This document shows positions 35,278 through 44,970 of a stretch of DNA of 64,000 nucleotides, piece by piece. Every line of letters begins with the position of its first letter. Position 1 is the first letter of the stretch. The stretch spans positions 62,001 to 126,000 of the forward strand of contig NZ_JRMB01000001.1 of the NCBI RefSeq assembly GCF_000759445.1, read 5' to 3'. The translations under genes and the position numbers were made by a program. The stretch is from Pseudomonas lutea (GTDB taxonomy: Bacteria > Pseudomonadota > Gammaproteobacteria > Pseudomonadales > Pseudomonadaceae). The notes under the pieces were generated by a model. The model was not told the origin of the DNA, made no database searches, and saw only the letters and a program-made list of their open reading frames with translations.

Positions 35278-38200
35278 CCCAGACCTTGCCCACACGCGAC
35301 CAATTGCTCGCCCAAAATGGCGTGCTGCTGATCGTCGACGACATCCTGCCGCCTTCCGGCCCGGTGGCCAAAGGCGGCACGCCGGCCGTGCGGCCCATGG
35401 AGCTGGGGCTGTTCATTGCCATCGACCAGAACAGCCGCGTATATGCCTTCAACGGTCACGTTGACCTCGGCACCGGCATTCGCACCGCGCTGACGCAGAT
35501 CGTCGCCGAGGAGCTGGACCTGCAGATGGATCAAGTCACGATGATCCTCGGCGACACCGAGCGGGCACCGAATCAGGGTGCAACCATCGCCAGCGCCACG
35601 CTGCAGATCTCCGCCATTCCCCTGCGCAATGCTGCGGCCGAGGCCAGACGTTACCTGTTGCAGCAGGCCGCGCAGCGATGGGCGGTGAGCGTGGATTCGC
35701 TTGTCATTGAAAGCGGCGTCATTACATCTGGCGACAGTCGCAAGATGCCGTTTGGCGAGTTGCTGGCTGGTCAACGTGTCGAGCTGCGCATTTCCGACAA
35801 TGCCCCGCTTAAACGGCTTGAGGACTACAAACTGGTGGGCCAGGGTGCCGCGCGCGTCGACATTCCGGGCAAGGCCACCGGCGAATTGACCTACGTTCAC
35901 GACATGCGCCTGCCGGACATGCTGCATGGCCGTGTCGTACGCCCGCCGTATGCGGGGTACGACACCGGCGACTTCGTCGGCACCAGCTTGCTGGAGGTGG
36001 ACGAGTCCTCCATCGCCCATATTCCGGGCATCGTCCGTGTGGTGGTGATTCGGGATTTTGTCGGCATCGTCGCGATGCGCGAGGAACAGGCAGCCAAGGC
36101 GGCGCGCGAGCTGAAGATCACCTGGAAGCCCTGGCAGCACCAGTTGCCGGACATGAGCAACATCGAGCAGGCCATTCGCGACAACCCGAGCATTCAGCGG
36201 GTCGTGCTGGACCAGGGCAACGTCGAGGATGCGCTTGCCCATGCCAGCGAGCGCATGACGCGGACCTACTTGTGGCCTTACCAGATCCACGGCTCCGTCG
36301 GACCGTCATGCGGGCTGGCGGACTACAACGAAGAAAGCCTCCGCGTCTGGTCCGGCACGCAAAACCCGCACATGCTGCGCGCGGATCTGGCCTGGCTACT
36401 GGAATACCCCGAAGAGAGGATCGAGATTATCCGCATGGAGGCGGCGGGCTGTTATGGGCGTAACTGCGCCGATGATGTCTGCGCCGACGCCGTGTTGCTG
36501 TCTCGGGCGGTGGGCCGGCCGGTGCGGGTGCAGCTGACCCGTGAGCAGGAACACGCCTGGGAGCCCAAAGGCACCGCGCAATTGATGGAGGTCGATGGCG
36601 GGCTCAACGCCGATGGCGGGATTGCCGGTTATGACTTCAGCACCCGCTACCCGTCGAACAATTCCCCCACGCTGGCCTTGCTGCTGACCGGTCGCGTGGA
36701 GCCGGTGGCGACGATGTTTGAAATGGGCGATCGCACGTCGATCCCGCCTTATGACATCGAGCACATGCGCGTCACCATTCACGACATGGCGCCCATCGTC
36801 CGGGCCTCATGGATGCGGGGTGTGTCGGCGTTGCCCAACACGTTTGCTCATGAATCCTACATCGACGAGTTGGCTTTCGCGGCGGGCGTTGACCCGATTG
36901 AGTACCGTCTGCGTTACCTGCATGACGAGCGCGCGGCCGAGCTGGTGCGTGCGACCGCTGCCCGGGCCGAGTGGAGCCCGCGCACCCAACCCATGCAGAT
37001 GCCGGAAGAAGACGGCGTGCTGCGCGGCCGCGGGTTTGCCTACGCGCGTTACATCCACAGCAAGTTCCCCGGATTCGGCGCTGCATGGGCGGCGTGGGTC
37101 GCCGATGTCGCCATCGACAAGCACACCGGCGACGTGTCGGTGACGCGCGTGGTGATTGGCCACGACGCCGGCATGATGGTCAATCCTGCCGGTGTGCAGC
37201 ACCAGATTCATGGCAACGTCGTCCAGTCCACCAGCCGGGTGCTCAAGGAGCGGGTGACGTTCGAGGAGTCCACGGTGGCGAGCAAGGAGTGGGGCGGCTA
37301 CCCGATTCTGACCTTCCCCGAGGTGCCGAAAGTCGACGTGATGATGATGCCGCGTCAGGCGGATCCGCCCATGGGCGCAGGAGAATCGGCCTCGGTTCCC
37401 AGTGCGGCGGCCATTGCCAACGCGGTGTACGACGCGACCGGGATCCGTTTCCGCGAACTGCCGATTACCGCAGAGCGCATCCTTGCCGCGCTGAACAGCG
37501 CTGGCAATCAGGCCAACAGCCAGCCGCCGCAATCGCCGAAAGCCAAGCGCTCGAAGTGGCTGTTCGGTTCGTTGTTTGCAGCCTTGGGGGCGGTGTTGGG
37601 CATGGCCGCGACGGCGTTGCCCTGGCGTGCGGAAATCGCGCCGATCAGGCCGCCCGACGTGGGCACCTGGTCATCGGCGACTCTGGAGCGTGGGCGTTTG
37701 CTGGCGGCCGTGGGCGACTGCGCGGTCTGTCACACCGCCCCGAATGGCGCCGACAATGCCGGCGGGCTGGCGATGCACACGCCGTTCGGCACGCTGTACA
37801 CCAGCAATATTACCCCGGACCCTGAAACCGGCATCGGCAACTGGTCCTATCCGGCATTCGAGCGGGCGATGCGTGACGGCATCAGTCGCGATGGCAAACA
37901 TCTCTATCCGGCGTTTCCCTACACCGCTTTCAGAAACATCGAGGACGCCGACATGCAGGCGTTGTACGCCTATTTGATGTCGCAGACGCCGGTGAGGCAG
38001 CTTCAGCCTGCCAATGACCTGCGCTTTCCGTTCAACGTGCGGCCGTTGATGGCTGGCTGGAACGCGCTGTATCTGCGAAAAGGTGAGGTGCAGTTGCAGC
38101 CGCAACAGAGCGCGCAATGGAACCGCGGCCAGTACCTGGTCAACGGGTTGGGACATTGCGCGGCCTGTCATTCGCCGCGGGATTGGCTAGGGGCGGAGAA

Positions 38201-38879
38201 GGGCGGGACGTCATTTCTGGCGGGTGGCACCGTTGATGGCTGGGAGGCGCCGGCGCTCAACAGCCTGTCGAAAGCGCCGACGCCGTGGACCGAGGACCAA
38301 CTGTTTAATTATCTGAGCACCGGGTATTCCGACGCGCACGGCGTGGCGGCGGGTCCGATGGGGCCGGTGGTGACGGAACTGGCGAAGCTGCCGAAGCGTG
38401 ATGTGCGAGCTATTGCGGTATACCTGGCAGCGCTGAATGAACCTGCACCTGCGGGCGCTGATGCTCGTCCGGCTGCGGCTGCGCCTTTGGATTTGGCATC
38501 GGCATCGGCATCGATTGATAACGCGGGCGTCTCGGCGCAGTCGCTGAGCAACGGACGGCGAGTGTTTGAAGGCTCCTGTCAGGGTTGTCATGCCGATGGT
38601 CTGGGGCCGAAGCTGTTTGGCGTTAGCCCTTCGCTGGCGAGCAATACCAACGTTCATAGCGCATTGCCGGACAACCTGATCAAGATCATTCAGCAAGGCA
38701 TCGACAAACCGGCCACGGCCGATCTGGGCTACATGCCGGGCTTCAAGGATAGCCTGTCCGACACCCAGATCAGCGATCTGGCGGCGTATCTGCGCAGCCG
38801 GTTCGCCCCGAATGAACCGCAGTGGACCGGGTTGAACGACAAAGTGGCGTATCTCAAAGCCAATCCCGGAACCCATTGA
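35274..38879 (+). CDS. nicB: Nicotinate dehydrogenase, large molybdopterin/tri-heme subunit
   Basis: A 1201-residue fusion that binds molybdopterin cytosine dinucleotide and passes electrons to the respiratory chain through C-terminal c-type hemes. Start at 35274 (MTQTLPTRDQ). The first 740 residues are a xanthine-dehydrogenase-like molybdopterin module (VDLGTGIRTALTQIVAEE, GCYGRNCADDV, PPMGAGESASVPSAAA). A hydrophobic segment (LFGSLFAALGAVLGMAATAL) follows near 765. Three heme sites come next: CAVCH at 816, CAACH at 962 and CQGCH at 1102. Architecture matches P. putida NicB. A run of three GGCATC hexamers codes an Ala-Ser linker before the third heme. Confidence 0.95.
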   Translation: MTQTLPTRDQLLAQNGVLLIVDDILPPSGPVAKGGTPAVRPMELGLFIAIDQNSRVYAFNGHVDLGTGIRTALTQIVAEELDLQMDQVTMILGDTERAPNQGATIASATLQISAIPLRNAAAEARRYLLQQAAQRWAVSVDSLVIESGVITSGDSRKMPFGELLAGQRVELRISDNAPLKRLEDYKLVGQGAARVDIPGKATGELTYVHDMRLPDMLHGRVVRPPYAGYDTGDFVGTSLLEVDESSIAHIPGIVRVVVIRDFVGIVAMREEQAAKAARELKITWKPWQHQLPDMSNIEQAIRDNPSIQRVVLDQGNVEDALAHASERMTRTYLWPYQIHGSVGPSCGLADYNEESLRVWSGTQNPHMLRADLAWLLEYPEERIEIIRMEAAGCYGRNCADDVCADAVLLSRAVGRPVRVQLTREQEHAWEPKGTAQLMEVDGGLNADGGIAGYDFSTRYPSNNSPTLALLLTGRVEPVATMFEMGDRTSIPPYDIEHMRVTIHDMAPIVRASWMRGVSALPNTFAHESYIDELAFAAGVDPIEYRLRYLHDERAAELVRATAARAEWSPRTQPMQMPEEDGVLRGRGFAYARYIHSKFPGFGAAWAAWVADVAIDKHTGDVSVTRVVIGHDAGMMVNPAGVQHQIHGNVVQSTSRVLKERVTFEESTVASKEWGGYPILTFPEVPKVDVMMMPRQADPPMGAGESASVPSAAAIANAVYDATGIRFRELPITAERILAALNSAGNQANSQPPQSPKAKRSKWLFGSLFAALGAVLGMAATALPWRAEIAPIRPPDVGTWSSATLERGRLLAAVGDCAVCHTAPNGADNAGGLAMHTPFGTLYTSNITPDPETGIGNWSYPAFERAMRDGISRDGKHLYPAFPYTAFRNIEDADMQALYAYLMSQTPVRQLQPANDLRFPFNVRPLMAGWNALYLRKGEVQLQPQQSAQWNRGQYLVNGLGHCAACHSPRDWLGAEKGGTSFLAGGTVDGWEAPALNSLSKAPTPWTEDQLFNYLSTGYSDAHGVAAGPMGPVVTELAKLPKRDVRAIAVYLAALNEPAPAGADARPAAAAPLDLASASASIDNAGVSAQSLSNGRRVFEGSCQGCHADGLGPKLFGVSPSLASNTNVHSALPDNLIKIIQQGIDKPATADLGYMPGFKDSLSDTQISDLAAYLRSRFAPNEPQWTGLNDKVAYLKANPGTH

Positions 38880-38945
38880 TCCCCGACGCCCGAAGCCGCC
38901 GGCGAGCGGCGGGCTCGCGAATTACAGCGGTTGCCCGGATCGACT

Positions 38946-39966
38946 GTAGGAGCGCGCTTGCCCGCGAAAAACAGGTTATGCGTACGACGCAGATTTCAGA
39001 CATTGCCTGGATTAACTGTAGGAGCCGGCTTGCTGGCGAACCGGGGTATGACAACGACGCCGATGTTGCCTGACCCAGCGCCTTCGCGGGCAAGCGCGCT
39101 CCTACAGGTTATGCGTACGGCGCAGATTGCGGAGATATCCGGATTAATCGCAGGAGCGCGCTTGCCCGCGAAAATATCAACCCGCGACACCGCCAAACCT
39201 GACCCACCGCATTCGCCAGCAAGCCGGCTCCTACAGATTTGAGTACGCCGCAGATTTCGGAGGTTGCCTGGATTTGCGTATGTCGCGGATTCCCGAGGAT
39301 GCCCGGATTAATCGCAGGACCGCGCTTGCCCGCGAAAATATCAACCCGCGGCAGCGCCAAACCTGACCCACCGCATTCGCCAGCAAGCCGGCTCCTACAG
39401 ATTTGAGTACGCCGCAGATTTCGGAGGTTGCCTGGATTTGCGTATGTCGCGGATTCCCGAGGGTGCCCGGATAATTGTAGAAGCGCGCTTGCCCGCGAAA
39501 ATGTCAGCCCGCGATATCGCCAAACCTGACCCACCGCGTTCGCCAGCAAGCCGGCTCCTAGAGATTTGCGTATGCCGCACATTTCAGAGGTTGCCTGGAT
39601 TTGCGTATGTCGCAGATTCCACAGATTGCCCGGATCGGTTGTAGGAGCGCGCTTGCCCGCGAAAATATCAACCCGCGACATCGCCAAACCTGACCCACCG
39701 CATTCGCCAGCAAGCCGGCTCCTACAGATTTGCGTATGCCGTACATTTCAGAGGTTGCCTGGATTTGCGTATGCCGCAGATTCCCGAGGGTGCCCGGATT
39801 AATTGTAGGAGCGCGCGTGCCCGCGAAAATGTCAGCCCTCGACATCGCCAAACCTGACCCACCGCATTCGCCAGCAAGCCGGCTCCTACAGATTTGCGTA
39901 TGCCGCAGATTCAGAGGGTGCCCGGGATTAATTGTAGGAGCCGGCTTGCTGGCGAAGCGGTTTGGG
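38946..39966. repeat. Tandem array of about 164-bp units with paired REPs
   Basis: After two irregular REPs (38946, 39019), forward REPs start at 39150, 39314, 39477, 39641, 39805 and 39934: spacings 164, 163, 164, 164 and 129. Each unit has the forward REP, ATATCAACCCGCGAC or ATGTCAGCCCGCGAT, CGCCAAACCTGACCCACCGC, an inverted REP, and a block with TTTGCGTATGCCGCA and GGTTGCCTGGATT. The same block occurs in reverse orientation at 44214-44825. Confidence 0.93.
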
Positions 39967-39999
39967 GTGTTGCGCAAGCGCGGACGATTGTCGCTCGGC

Positions 40000-40644
40000 C
40001 TACCCCGGCAGCACCATGACTCCACGCACCACTATGTCCTGTATGAACGCCAGCCAGTCGGTGCGCTCACTTGGCGCGGCCATGTCCTGCCCAAGGAAGG
40101 AGGAGAGGGTGTGGAGGTTGGAGTTATAGAAGTAGCAGAGCGAGGCGATCATCAAATACACGTGCTTGATGTCCACGTCCTGACGAAACAGACCCTGCTG
40201 TTGCCCGGCGTCGATGATCGGTCTGAGCACACCCACGGCCTCGCCGGACAAGCGCCGGAGTTCGCCGGACTGGCGCGCGTGCTTACCCTTGTGCAGGTTC
40301 TCGATGCTGAGGATGGCAACGAATTCCGGGTGGCTGACGTAGTAATCCCACACGAAGGCCACCAACTGCCGCAGCGTTTGCACCGGCGTCGAGGGGTCCA
40401 GCTGCAAGGTGCTTTCGGCCCGGTTGAACTGCTCGTAAGTGTGCTCAAGCACTTTGACGAACAATTTCTCCTTGCTGCCGAAGTAGTAATAGATCATCCG
40501 GTCGTTGGACTCGGCCTCGGCGGAAATCTTCTCGATGCGCCCGCCCGAGTAGCCATCCCGGGTGAACACGGCGATGGCCGCCTGGAGTATCCGCGCACGG
40601 GTCTGGTCGGCTTGTTGTGCGCGCACGCCGGTGCTTTTACTCAT
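40000..40644 (-). CDS. TetR/AcrR-family regulator (possible NicS)
   Basis: A 214-residue regulator. The N-terminal helix-turn-helix is clear: RARILQAAIAVFTRDGYSGGRIEKISAEAESNDRMIYYYFGSKEKLF. The C-terminal ligand domain is helical with LYYFYNSNLHTLSSFLG near residue 170. The start is four bases after the pssA stop, so it is probably cotranscribed with pssA. In P. putida nicAB is controlled by a TetR protein, NicS, and this gene lies 1.1 kb from nicB, so it is the best local candidate. The sequence alone does not prove that. Confidence 0.8.
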   Translation of the reverse strand: MSKSTGVRAQQADQTRARILQAAIAVFTRDGYSGGRIEKISAEAESNDRMIYYYFGSKEKLFVKVLEHTYEQFNRAESTLQLDPSTPVQTLRQLVAFVWDYYVSHPEFVAILSIENLHKGKHARQSGELRRLSGEAVGVLRPIIDAGQQQGLFRQDVDIKHVYLMIASLCYFYNSNLHTLSSFLGQDMAAPSERTDWLAFIQDIVVRGVMVLPG

Positions 40645-40648
40645 GCGC

Positions 40649-42016
40649 TCACAGAATCCGGTACAGCAGACGCTCGACCCGCACCCGGCTGACCCGACGC
40701 AGGAACGTGCGCACGCCCACCGGGTATTCGCTCAACGTGTCTAGCTCGTCGAACTTGCCGACCCGATGGGTATTGCGCATCAGCAGCGCAATTTCTTCGG
40801 CGCGCGGTTTCAGCCATTCGCCCTTGGGATCATCGATCAGCACGGCGTTTTCCAGATCAAGCTGGAATGCCCGTGGATTGAGGTTGTTGCCGGTCAGCAA
40901 GGTGTAGCGATCGTCTGACCACAGGCCCTTCAGGTGGTAGGTATTGTCGCCGTCCTTCCACAAATGAATGTTCAACTGATGTTTGGCGATTGCCGTCTGA
41001 TGCTTCTGCATGAAGCGGCGCAGACTGATCTCGTACAGGTACGGCAGCGCAGAAATCACCTTGAACGGTTCATCCGGCGGAATGAAGAAGTCGTTGGCGG
41101 TCTTGTCGCCAATGATGATGTCGACCTTCACGCCGCGCTTGAGCGCGCGGTTGATCTCACGCTTCACCACCAGTGGCATGTTGAAATACGGGGTGCAGAG
41201 CGTCAGTTGCTCGTTGGTTTCTGCGATCAGGTCGCACAGGGTTTTGCTCAGCGGATTCTTGTTACCGATGCCCAGCAGCGGGATGACCCGGAATTCGCCG
41301 TTGTCGCGCACGCCCTCATTGATGTCATAGCTGGCACGCTTGAGGTGCTGGCGAAACTGCCGGATCTCCCCGCGCAGGCTGCGCGAACTCGGCGGGGAGG
41401 GCAGGTCAAGGCGATGCACCGCCTCGGACGGCAGAATGTCCTTCTGCACCAGACGCTGGAACGAGTCCGCCAGGGCTTTGTTTTCAATCAAGTGATAGCG
41501 ATCAAGCCGATATTTGGCGAGCTTGTGCAGGTAGACATTGTTGATGCTGGCGCCGCTGTAAACCACGCAGTCATCGATGACACTGCCCTTGAGGTGCAGC
41601 ACGCCGAACAACTCCCGGGTTTGCACCGGCACGCCGTAAACAGGCACCTCCTGATCGTGCTCCAGGTTTTGCGCCTGATACCACGCCGAGTTTCCCGCCT
41701 GCTTGCCGGCGCCGATCAGCCCGCGCTGGGCGCGGAACCAGTCGACCAGCACCACGACGTCCAGCTCGGGGCGGGCGGCCTTGGCAGCGTAAAGCGCATC
41801 GAGAATTTCCTGGCCGGCTTCGTCCTGCTGCAAGTACAGCGCGACGATGTAAATGCGCCGGGTGGCCGCGGCAATCTTCGCCAGCAACGTCTGCCGGTAG
41901 TCGGCGGCGCTCGGCAAAAGGGTGATGGCCGTGCCGGAGGATTCAAAACCACGCAGCGCCGCAAGGGTAGAACGTCGGAAGGGAGCCCGCATAAGCCTCT
42001 CGATGGGTCGGATCAA
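40649..42016 (-). CDS. pssA: CDP-diacylglycerol-serine O-phosphatidyltransferase, PLD type
   Basis: Makes phosphatidylserine, the precursor of phosphatidylethanolamine, at the inner membrane surface. The 455 residues follow E. coli PssA closely: RIYIVALYLQQDEAGQEILDALY, VLVDWFRAQRGLIGA, and both HKD motifs, HLKGSVIDD (His141, Lys143, Asp148) and HLKGLWSDD (His361, Lys363, Asp368). TGNNLNPRAFQLDLENA and the final RVRVERLLYRIL also match. It appears to be the first gene of a two-gene unit with the TetR regulator. Confidence 0.93.
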   Translation of the reverse strand: MIRPIERLMRAPFRRSTLAALRGFESSGTAITLLPSAADYRQTLLAKIAAATRRIYIVALYLQQDEAGQEILDALYAAKAARPELDVVVLVDWFRAQRGLIGAGKQAGNSAWYQAQNLEHDQEVPVYGVPVQTRELFGVLHLKGSVIDDCVVYSGASINNVYLHKLAKYRLDRYHLIENKALADSFQRLVQKDILPSEAVHRLDLPSPPSSRSLRGEIRQFRQHLKRASYDINEGVRDNGEFRVIPLLGIGNKNPLSKTLCDLIAETNEQLTLCTPYFNMPLVVKREINRALKRGVKVDIIIGDKTANDFFIPPDEPFKVISALPYLYEISLRRFMQKHQTAIAKHQLNIHLWKDGDNTYHLKGLWSDDRYTLLTGNNLNPRAFQLDLENAVLIDDPKGEWLKPRAEEIALLMRNTHRVGKFDELDTLSEYPVGVRTFLRRVSRVRVERLLYRIL

Positions 42017-42102
42017 CAGCGCACGAGCTTACACCAGAGTGCGCCCTCTGGTGGTGATGGCAGCGGTATCGATGAGTTGTTCAGCTGATTATCAGCGACG
42101 CA

Positions 42103-43107
42103 TTACACTTTCAGGATCAGCTTGCCGCTGTTCTCGCCCTTGAACAGCATCTGCAGCGTCTCGGGAAACGTCTCGAGGCCTTCGACAATGTGCTCTTTGC
42201 TTTTCAACTTGCCCTGGGCCAGCCAGCCGGCCATTTCCATCCCCGCTTTGGCGAAGTTTTCAACATGGTCCATCACCACGAAGCCTTCCATGCGCGCTCG
42301 GTTGACCAGCAGCGACAGGTAGTTGGCCGGGCCTTTGACGGCTTCCTTGTTGTTGTACTGGCTGATGGCACCGCAGATGACCACGCGCGCCTTGAGGGCC
42401 AGGCGCGTCAGCACGGCATCCAGAATGTCGCCGCCCACGTTGTCGAAATACACGTCCACGCCTTTCGGGCACTCGCGTTTCAGCGCCGCATGAATGTCCT
42501 CGTTTTTGTAGTCGATGGCGCCATCGAAGCCAAACTCATCGATCAACGTCTGGCACTTCTCCTTGCCACCCGCGATGCCGATGACCCGGCAGCCTTTGAT
42601 TTTGGCGATCTGCCCGGCGATGCTGCCGACCGCACCCGCCGCGCCGGAGATCACCACGGTGTCACCGGCCTTGGGCTGACCGACTTCCAGCAAGGCGAAA
42701 TACGCCGACATGCCGGTCATGCCCAGAGCGGCCAGATACACCGGCAGTGGCACGAGCTTGGGATCAACCTTGTTGAAGCCCTTGGGCTCGCCGACGAAAT
42801 AATCCTGCACCCCGAGCACGCCCTGCACGTAATCGCCGACCGCGAATTTGGGGTGCTGCGACTCGATCACCTTGCCCGCACCCAGCGCGCGCATCACCGC
42901 ACCCAGCTCAACGGGAGCGATGTAGGACTTGCCTTCGTTCATCCAGCCGCGCATGGCCGGGTCCAGCGACAGGTATTCACTCTTCACTTTGATTTGCCCG
43001 GGCGCCAGTTCGGCAACGGGCACCGTCTGGAAGGTGAAATCTTCACGGCTCGCGGCACCGACCGGGCGACGCGCGAGTAGGAATTGGCGGTTGTCTTGAG
43101 CAGTCAT
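42103..43107 (-). CDS. NADP-dependent medium-chain reductase (CurA / leukotriene B4 dehydrogenase type)
   Basis: A 334-residue zinc-free MDR enzyme reducing alpha,beta-unsaturated carbonyls with NADPH. Landmarks: YLSLDPAMRGWMNEGKSYIAPVELG, LGMTGMSAYFALLEVGQPKAGD, the Rossmann motif VVISGAAGAVGSIAGQIAKIKG, IAGGKEKC, and DVYFDNVGGDILD. It resembles curcumin/dihydrocurcumin reductase CurA over its length. Monocistronic, 86 bases from pssA. The physiological substrate is unknown; electrophile detoxification is the common role. Confidence 0.9.
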   Translation of the reverse strand: MTAQDNRQFLLARRPVGAASREDFTFQTVPVAELAPGQIKVKSEYLSLDPAMRGWMNEGKSYIAPVELGAVMRALGAGKVIESQHPKFAVGDYVQGVLGVQDYFVGEPKGFNKVDPKLVPLPVYLAALGMTGMSAYFALLEVGQPKAGDTVVISGAAGAVGSIAGQIAKIKGCRVIGIAGGKEKCQTLIDEFGFDGAIDYKNEDIHAALKRECPKGVDVYFDNVGGDILDAVLTRLALKARVVICGAISQYNNKEAVKGPANYLSLLVNRARMEGFVVMDHVENFAKAGMEMAGWLAQGKLKSKEHIVEGLETFPETLQMLFKGENSGKLILKV

Positions 43108-43406
43108 GGCGGGGTCTCGAATAGAAGGTGGTGGCGTTAACGGCGGTTGGAAGCGGTTAACGACGGCAAAAGCGGACCGGTGCAGTGATAGACCGGAAAG
43201 GTCCGGACATCAAGGTTTGCCACTGTAACGAATGCCGGTCGATCCACGCTGATGATGGCAGGTGCTGCTCCTCATCACCGTTGCCAATGGCTGAGCAACC
43301 GGGCTTCTGATAGTGCTGACGTTGGTCGTGCCGTGAACGCTAAGCTGCGGCGCATTCCCGGCGTGTGCCGAGCCTTCTATCAATAAGTACAAAAAGGGAC
43401 GATTCC

Positions 43407-44168
43407 ATGAGCATGACGTTTGCCGGTCAAGTGGCATTGGTGACGGGCGCAGCAGCGGGGATTGGGCGCGCCACCGCGCTTGCGTTTGCCGCCCACGGCC
43501 TGAAAGTACTGGTGGTGGACATGGACAGCGCGGGCGGCGAGGGCACGGCTGGATTGATTCGTCAGGCGGGAGGCGAGGCGCTGTTTCTGCCGTGCGATGT
43601 GACAAAGGACGCCCAGGTGCAGCAGATGATGGCGCAAGCGGTGGACGCCTACGGCCGCGTCGACTACGCCTTCAACAATGCCGGCATCGAAATCGAGAAG
43701 GGCCGGCTGGCCGAAGGCAGCGAGGCGGAATTCGACGCCATCATGGGCGTTAACGTCAAAGGCGTCTGGCTGTGCATGAAGTACCAGTTGCCGCTGATGC
43801 TGGCGCAAGGTGGTGGGGCGATCGTTAACACAGCGTCGGTCGCAGGGCTCGGCGCCGCGCCGAAGATGAGTATTTACAGTGCTTCCAAGCACGCCGTCAT
43901 TGGTCTGACCAAATCGGCGGCCATCGAGTACGCCAAGAAACGCATCCGGGTCAATGCGGTGTGCCCGGCGGTGATCGACACCGACATGTTCCGCCGCGCC
44001 CACGAGGCCGACCCGCGCAAGGCCGAATTCGCCGCGACGATGCACCCGGTCGGGCGGATCGGCACGGTCGAAGAAATAGCCGCTGCGGTGCTCTACCTGT
44101 GCAGCGACGGCGCGGCGTTCACCACCGGGCATTCGCTGGCCGTGGACGGCGGGGTCACGGCGTTCTGA
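43407..44168 (+). CDS. Short-chain dehydrogenase/reductase
   Basis: A 253-residue classical SDR. Start at 43407 (MSMTFAGQVALVTGAAAGIG), with AAAAAGGGA upstream. NAD(P) motif TGAAAGIGRA, NNAG, the catalytic Ser in NTASVAGL, and YSASK (Tyr/Lys) are all present. Asp in VVVDMDSAG after the second strand suggests NAD(H) preference. C-terminus LAVDGGVTAF is typical. Substrate unknown. Adjacent to an inverted REP array. Confidence 0.88.
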   Translation: MSMTFAGQVALVTGAAAGIGRATALAFAAHGLKVLVVDMDSAGGEGTAGLIRQAGGEALFLPCDVTKDAQVQQMMAQAVDAYGRVDYAFNNAGIEIEKGRLAEGSEAEFDAIMGVNVKGVWLCMKYQLPLMLAQGGGAIVNTASVAGLGAAPKMSIYSASKHAVIGLTKSAAIEYAKKRIRVNAVCPAVIDTDMFRRAHEADPRKAEFAATMHPVGRIGTVEEIAAAVLYLCSDGAAFTTGHSLAVDGGVTAF

Positions 44169-44213
44169 TGCGTGAAGCCTTGCGCTGCCCGGCGGGCCGA
44201 CTGACACCACGCC

Positions 44214-44825
44214 CCGGTTCGCCAGCAAGCCGGCTCCTACAGTTGATTCAGGCAATTTTGAAACGTGCGGCGTACGTCAATCTGTGGGGGCTGGCTTGCT
44301 GGCGAAGGTGGTGGGTCAGGTTTGGCGATGTTACGGGCTGAGATTTTTCGCGGGCAAGCGCGCTCCTACAATTGATCCGGGCAATCTGGGAATCTGCGAC
44401 ATACGCAAATCCGGGCGATCTCTGAATTTGCGGCGTACGCAAATTTGCTGGAGCCGGCTTGCTGGCGAACGCGGTGCGTCAGGTTTGGCGATGTCATGGG
44501 CTGAGATTTTTCGCGGGCAAGCGCGCTCCTACAATTGATCCGGGCAATCTGGGAATCTGCGACATACGCAAATCCGGGCAACCTCTGAAATGTGCGGCGT
44601 ACGCGCATCTGTAGGAGCGCGCTTGCCCGCGAAGGTGGTTCGGGCAACATCAGTGGCGTTGTCATGCCCCGGTTCGCCAGCAAGCCGGCTCCTACAGTTG
44701 ATCCAGGCAACCTTTGAAATTTGCGGCGTACGCAGATCTGTAGGAGCCGGCTTGCTGGCGAACGCGGTGGGTCAGGTTCGTCGATGTCACGGGCTGATAT
44801 TTTTCGCGAGCAAGCGCGCTACAGA
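44214..44825. repeat. REP array, inverted relative of the 38.9-40.0 kb array
   Basis: REP cores occur near 44222, 44285, 44353, 44450, 44520, 44610, 44675, 44740 and 44807. Blocks such as GGTGGGTCAGGTTTGGCGAT, AATTGATCCGGGCAATCT and TGCGACATACGCAAATCC are the reverse complements of the 164-bp unit at 38946-39966. Unit spacing (44353 to 44520) is about 167. Confidence 0.88.
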
Positions 44826-44828
44826 ATC

Positions 44829-44870
44829 GGCATCAGCATCGGCATCAGCATCAGCATCAGCAACGGCATG
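44829..44870 (+). repeat. Hexanucleotide microsatellite (GGCATC/AGCATC)n
   Basis: Seven consecutive hexamers of the form RGCATC, with the last two imperfect, directly after the last REP. Confidence 0.85.
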
Positions 44871-44970
44871 CGCCCCGGACTCTCTCCGGCGAAGCTCAGA
44901 CTTGTCGTCGACTTCTCCTTGCAAGGTATTCAGCTAAGCTGCACGAGCTGTCTACCCTCAGGGAATTTCG

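Noticed and set aside
39109..39687. 192-codon and similar frames across the REP arrays
   Set aside because: Proteins made of repeated SRASALLQ or PASRLLQ phrases are translations of REP sequence and have no start signals.
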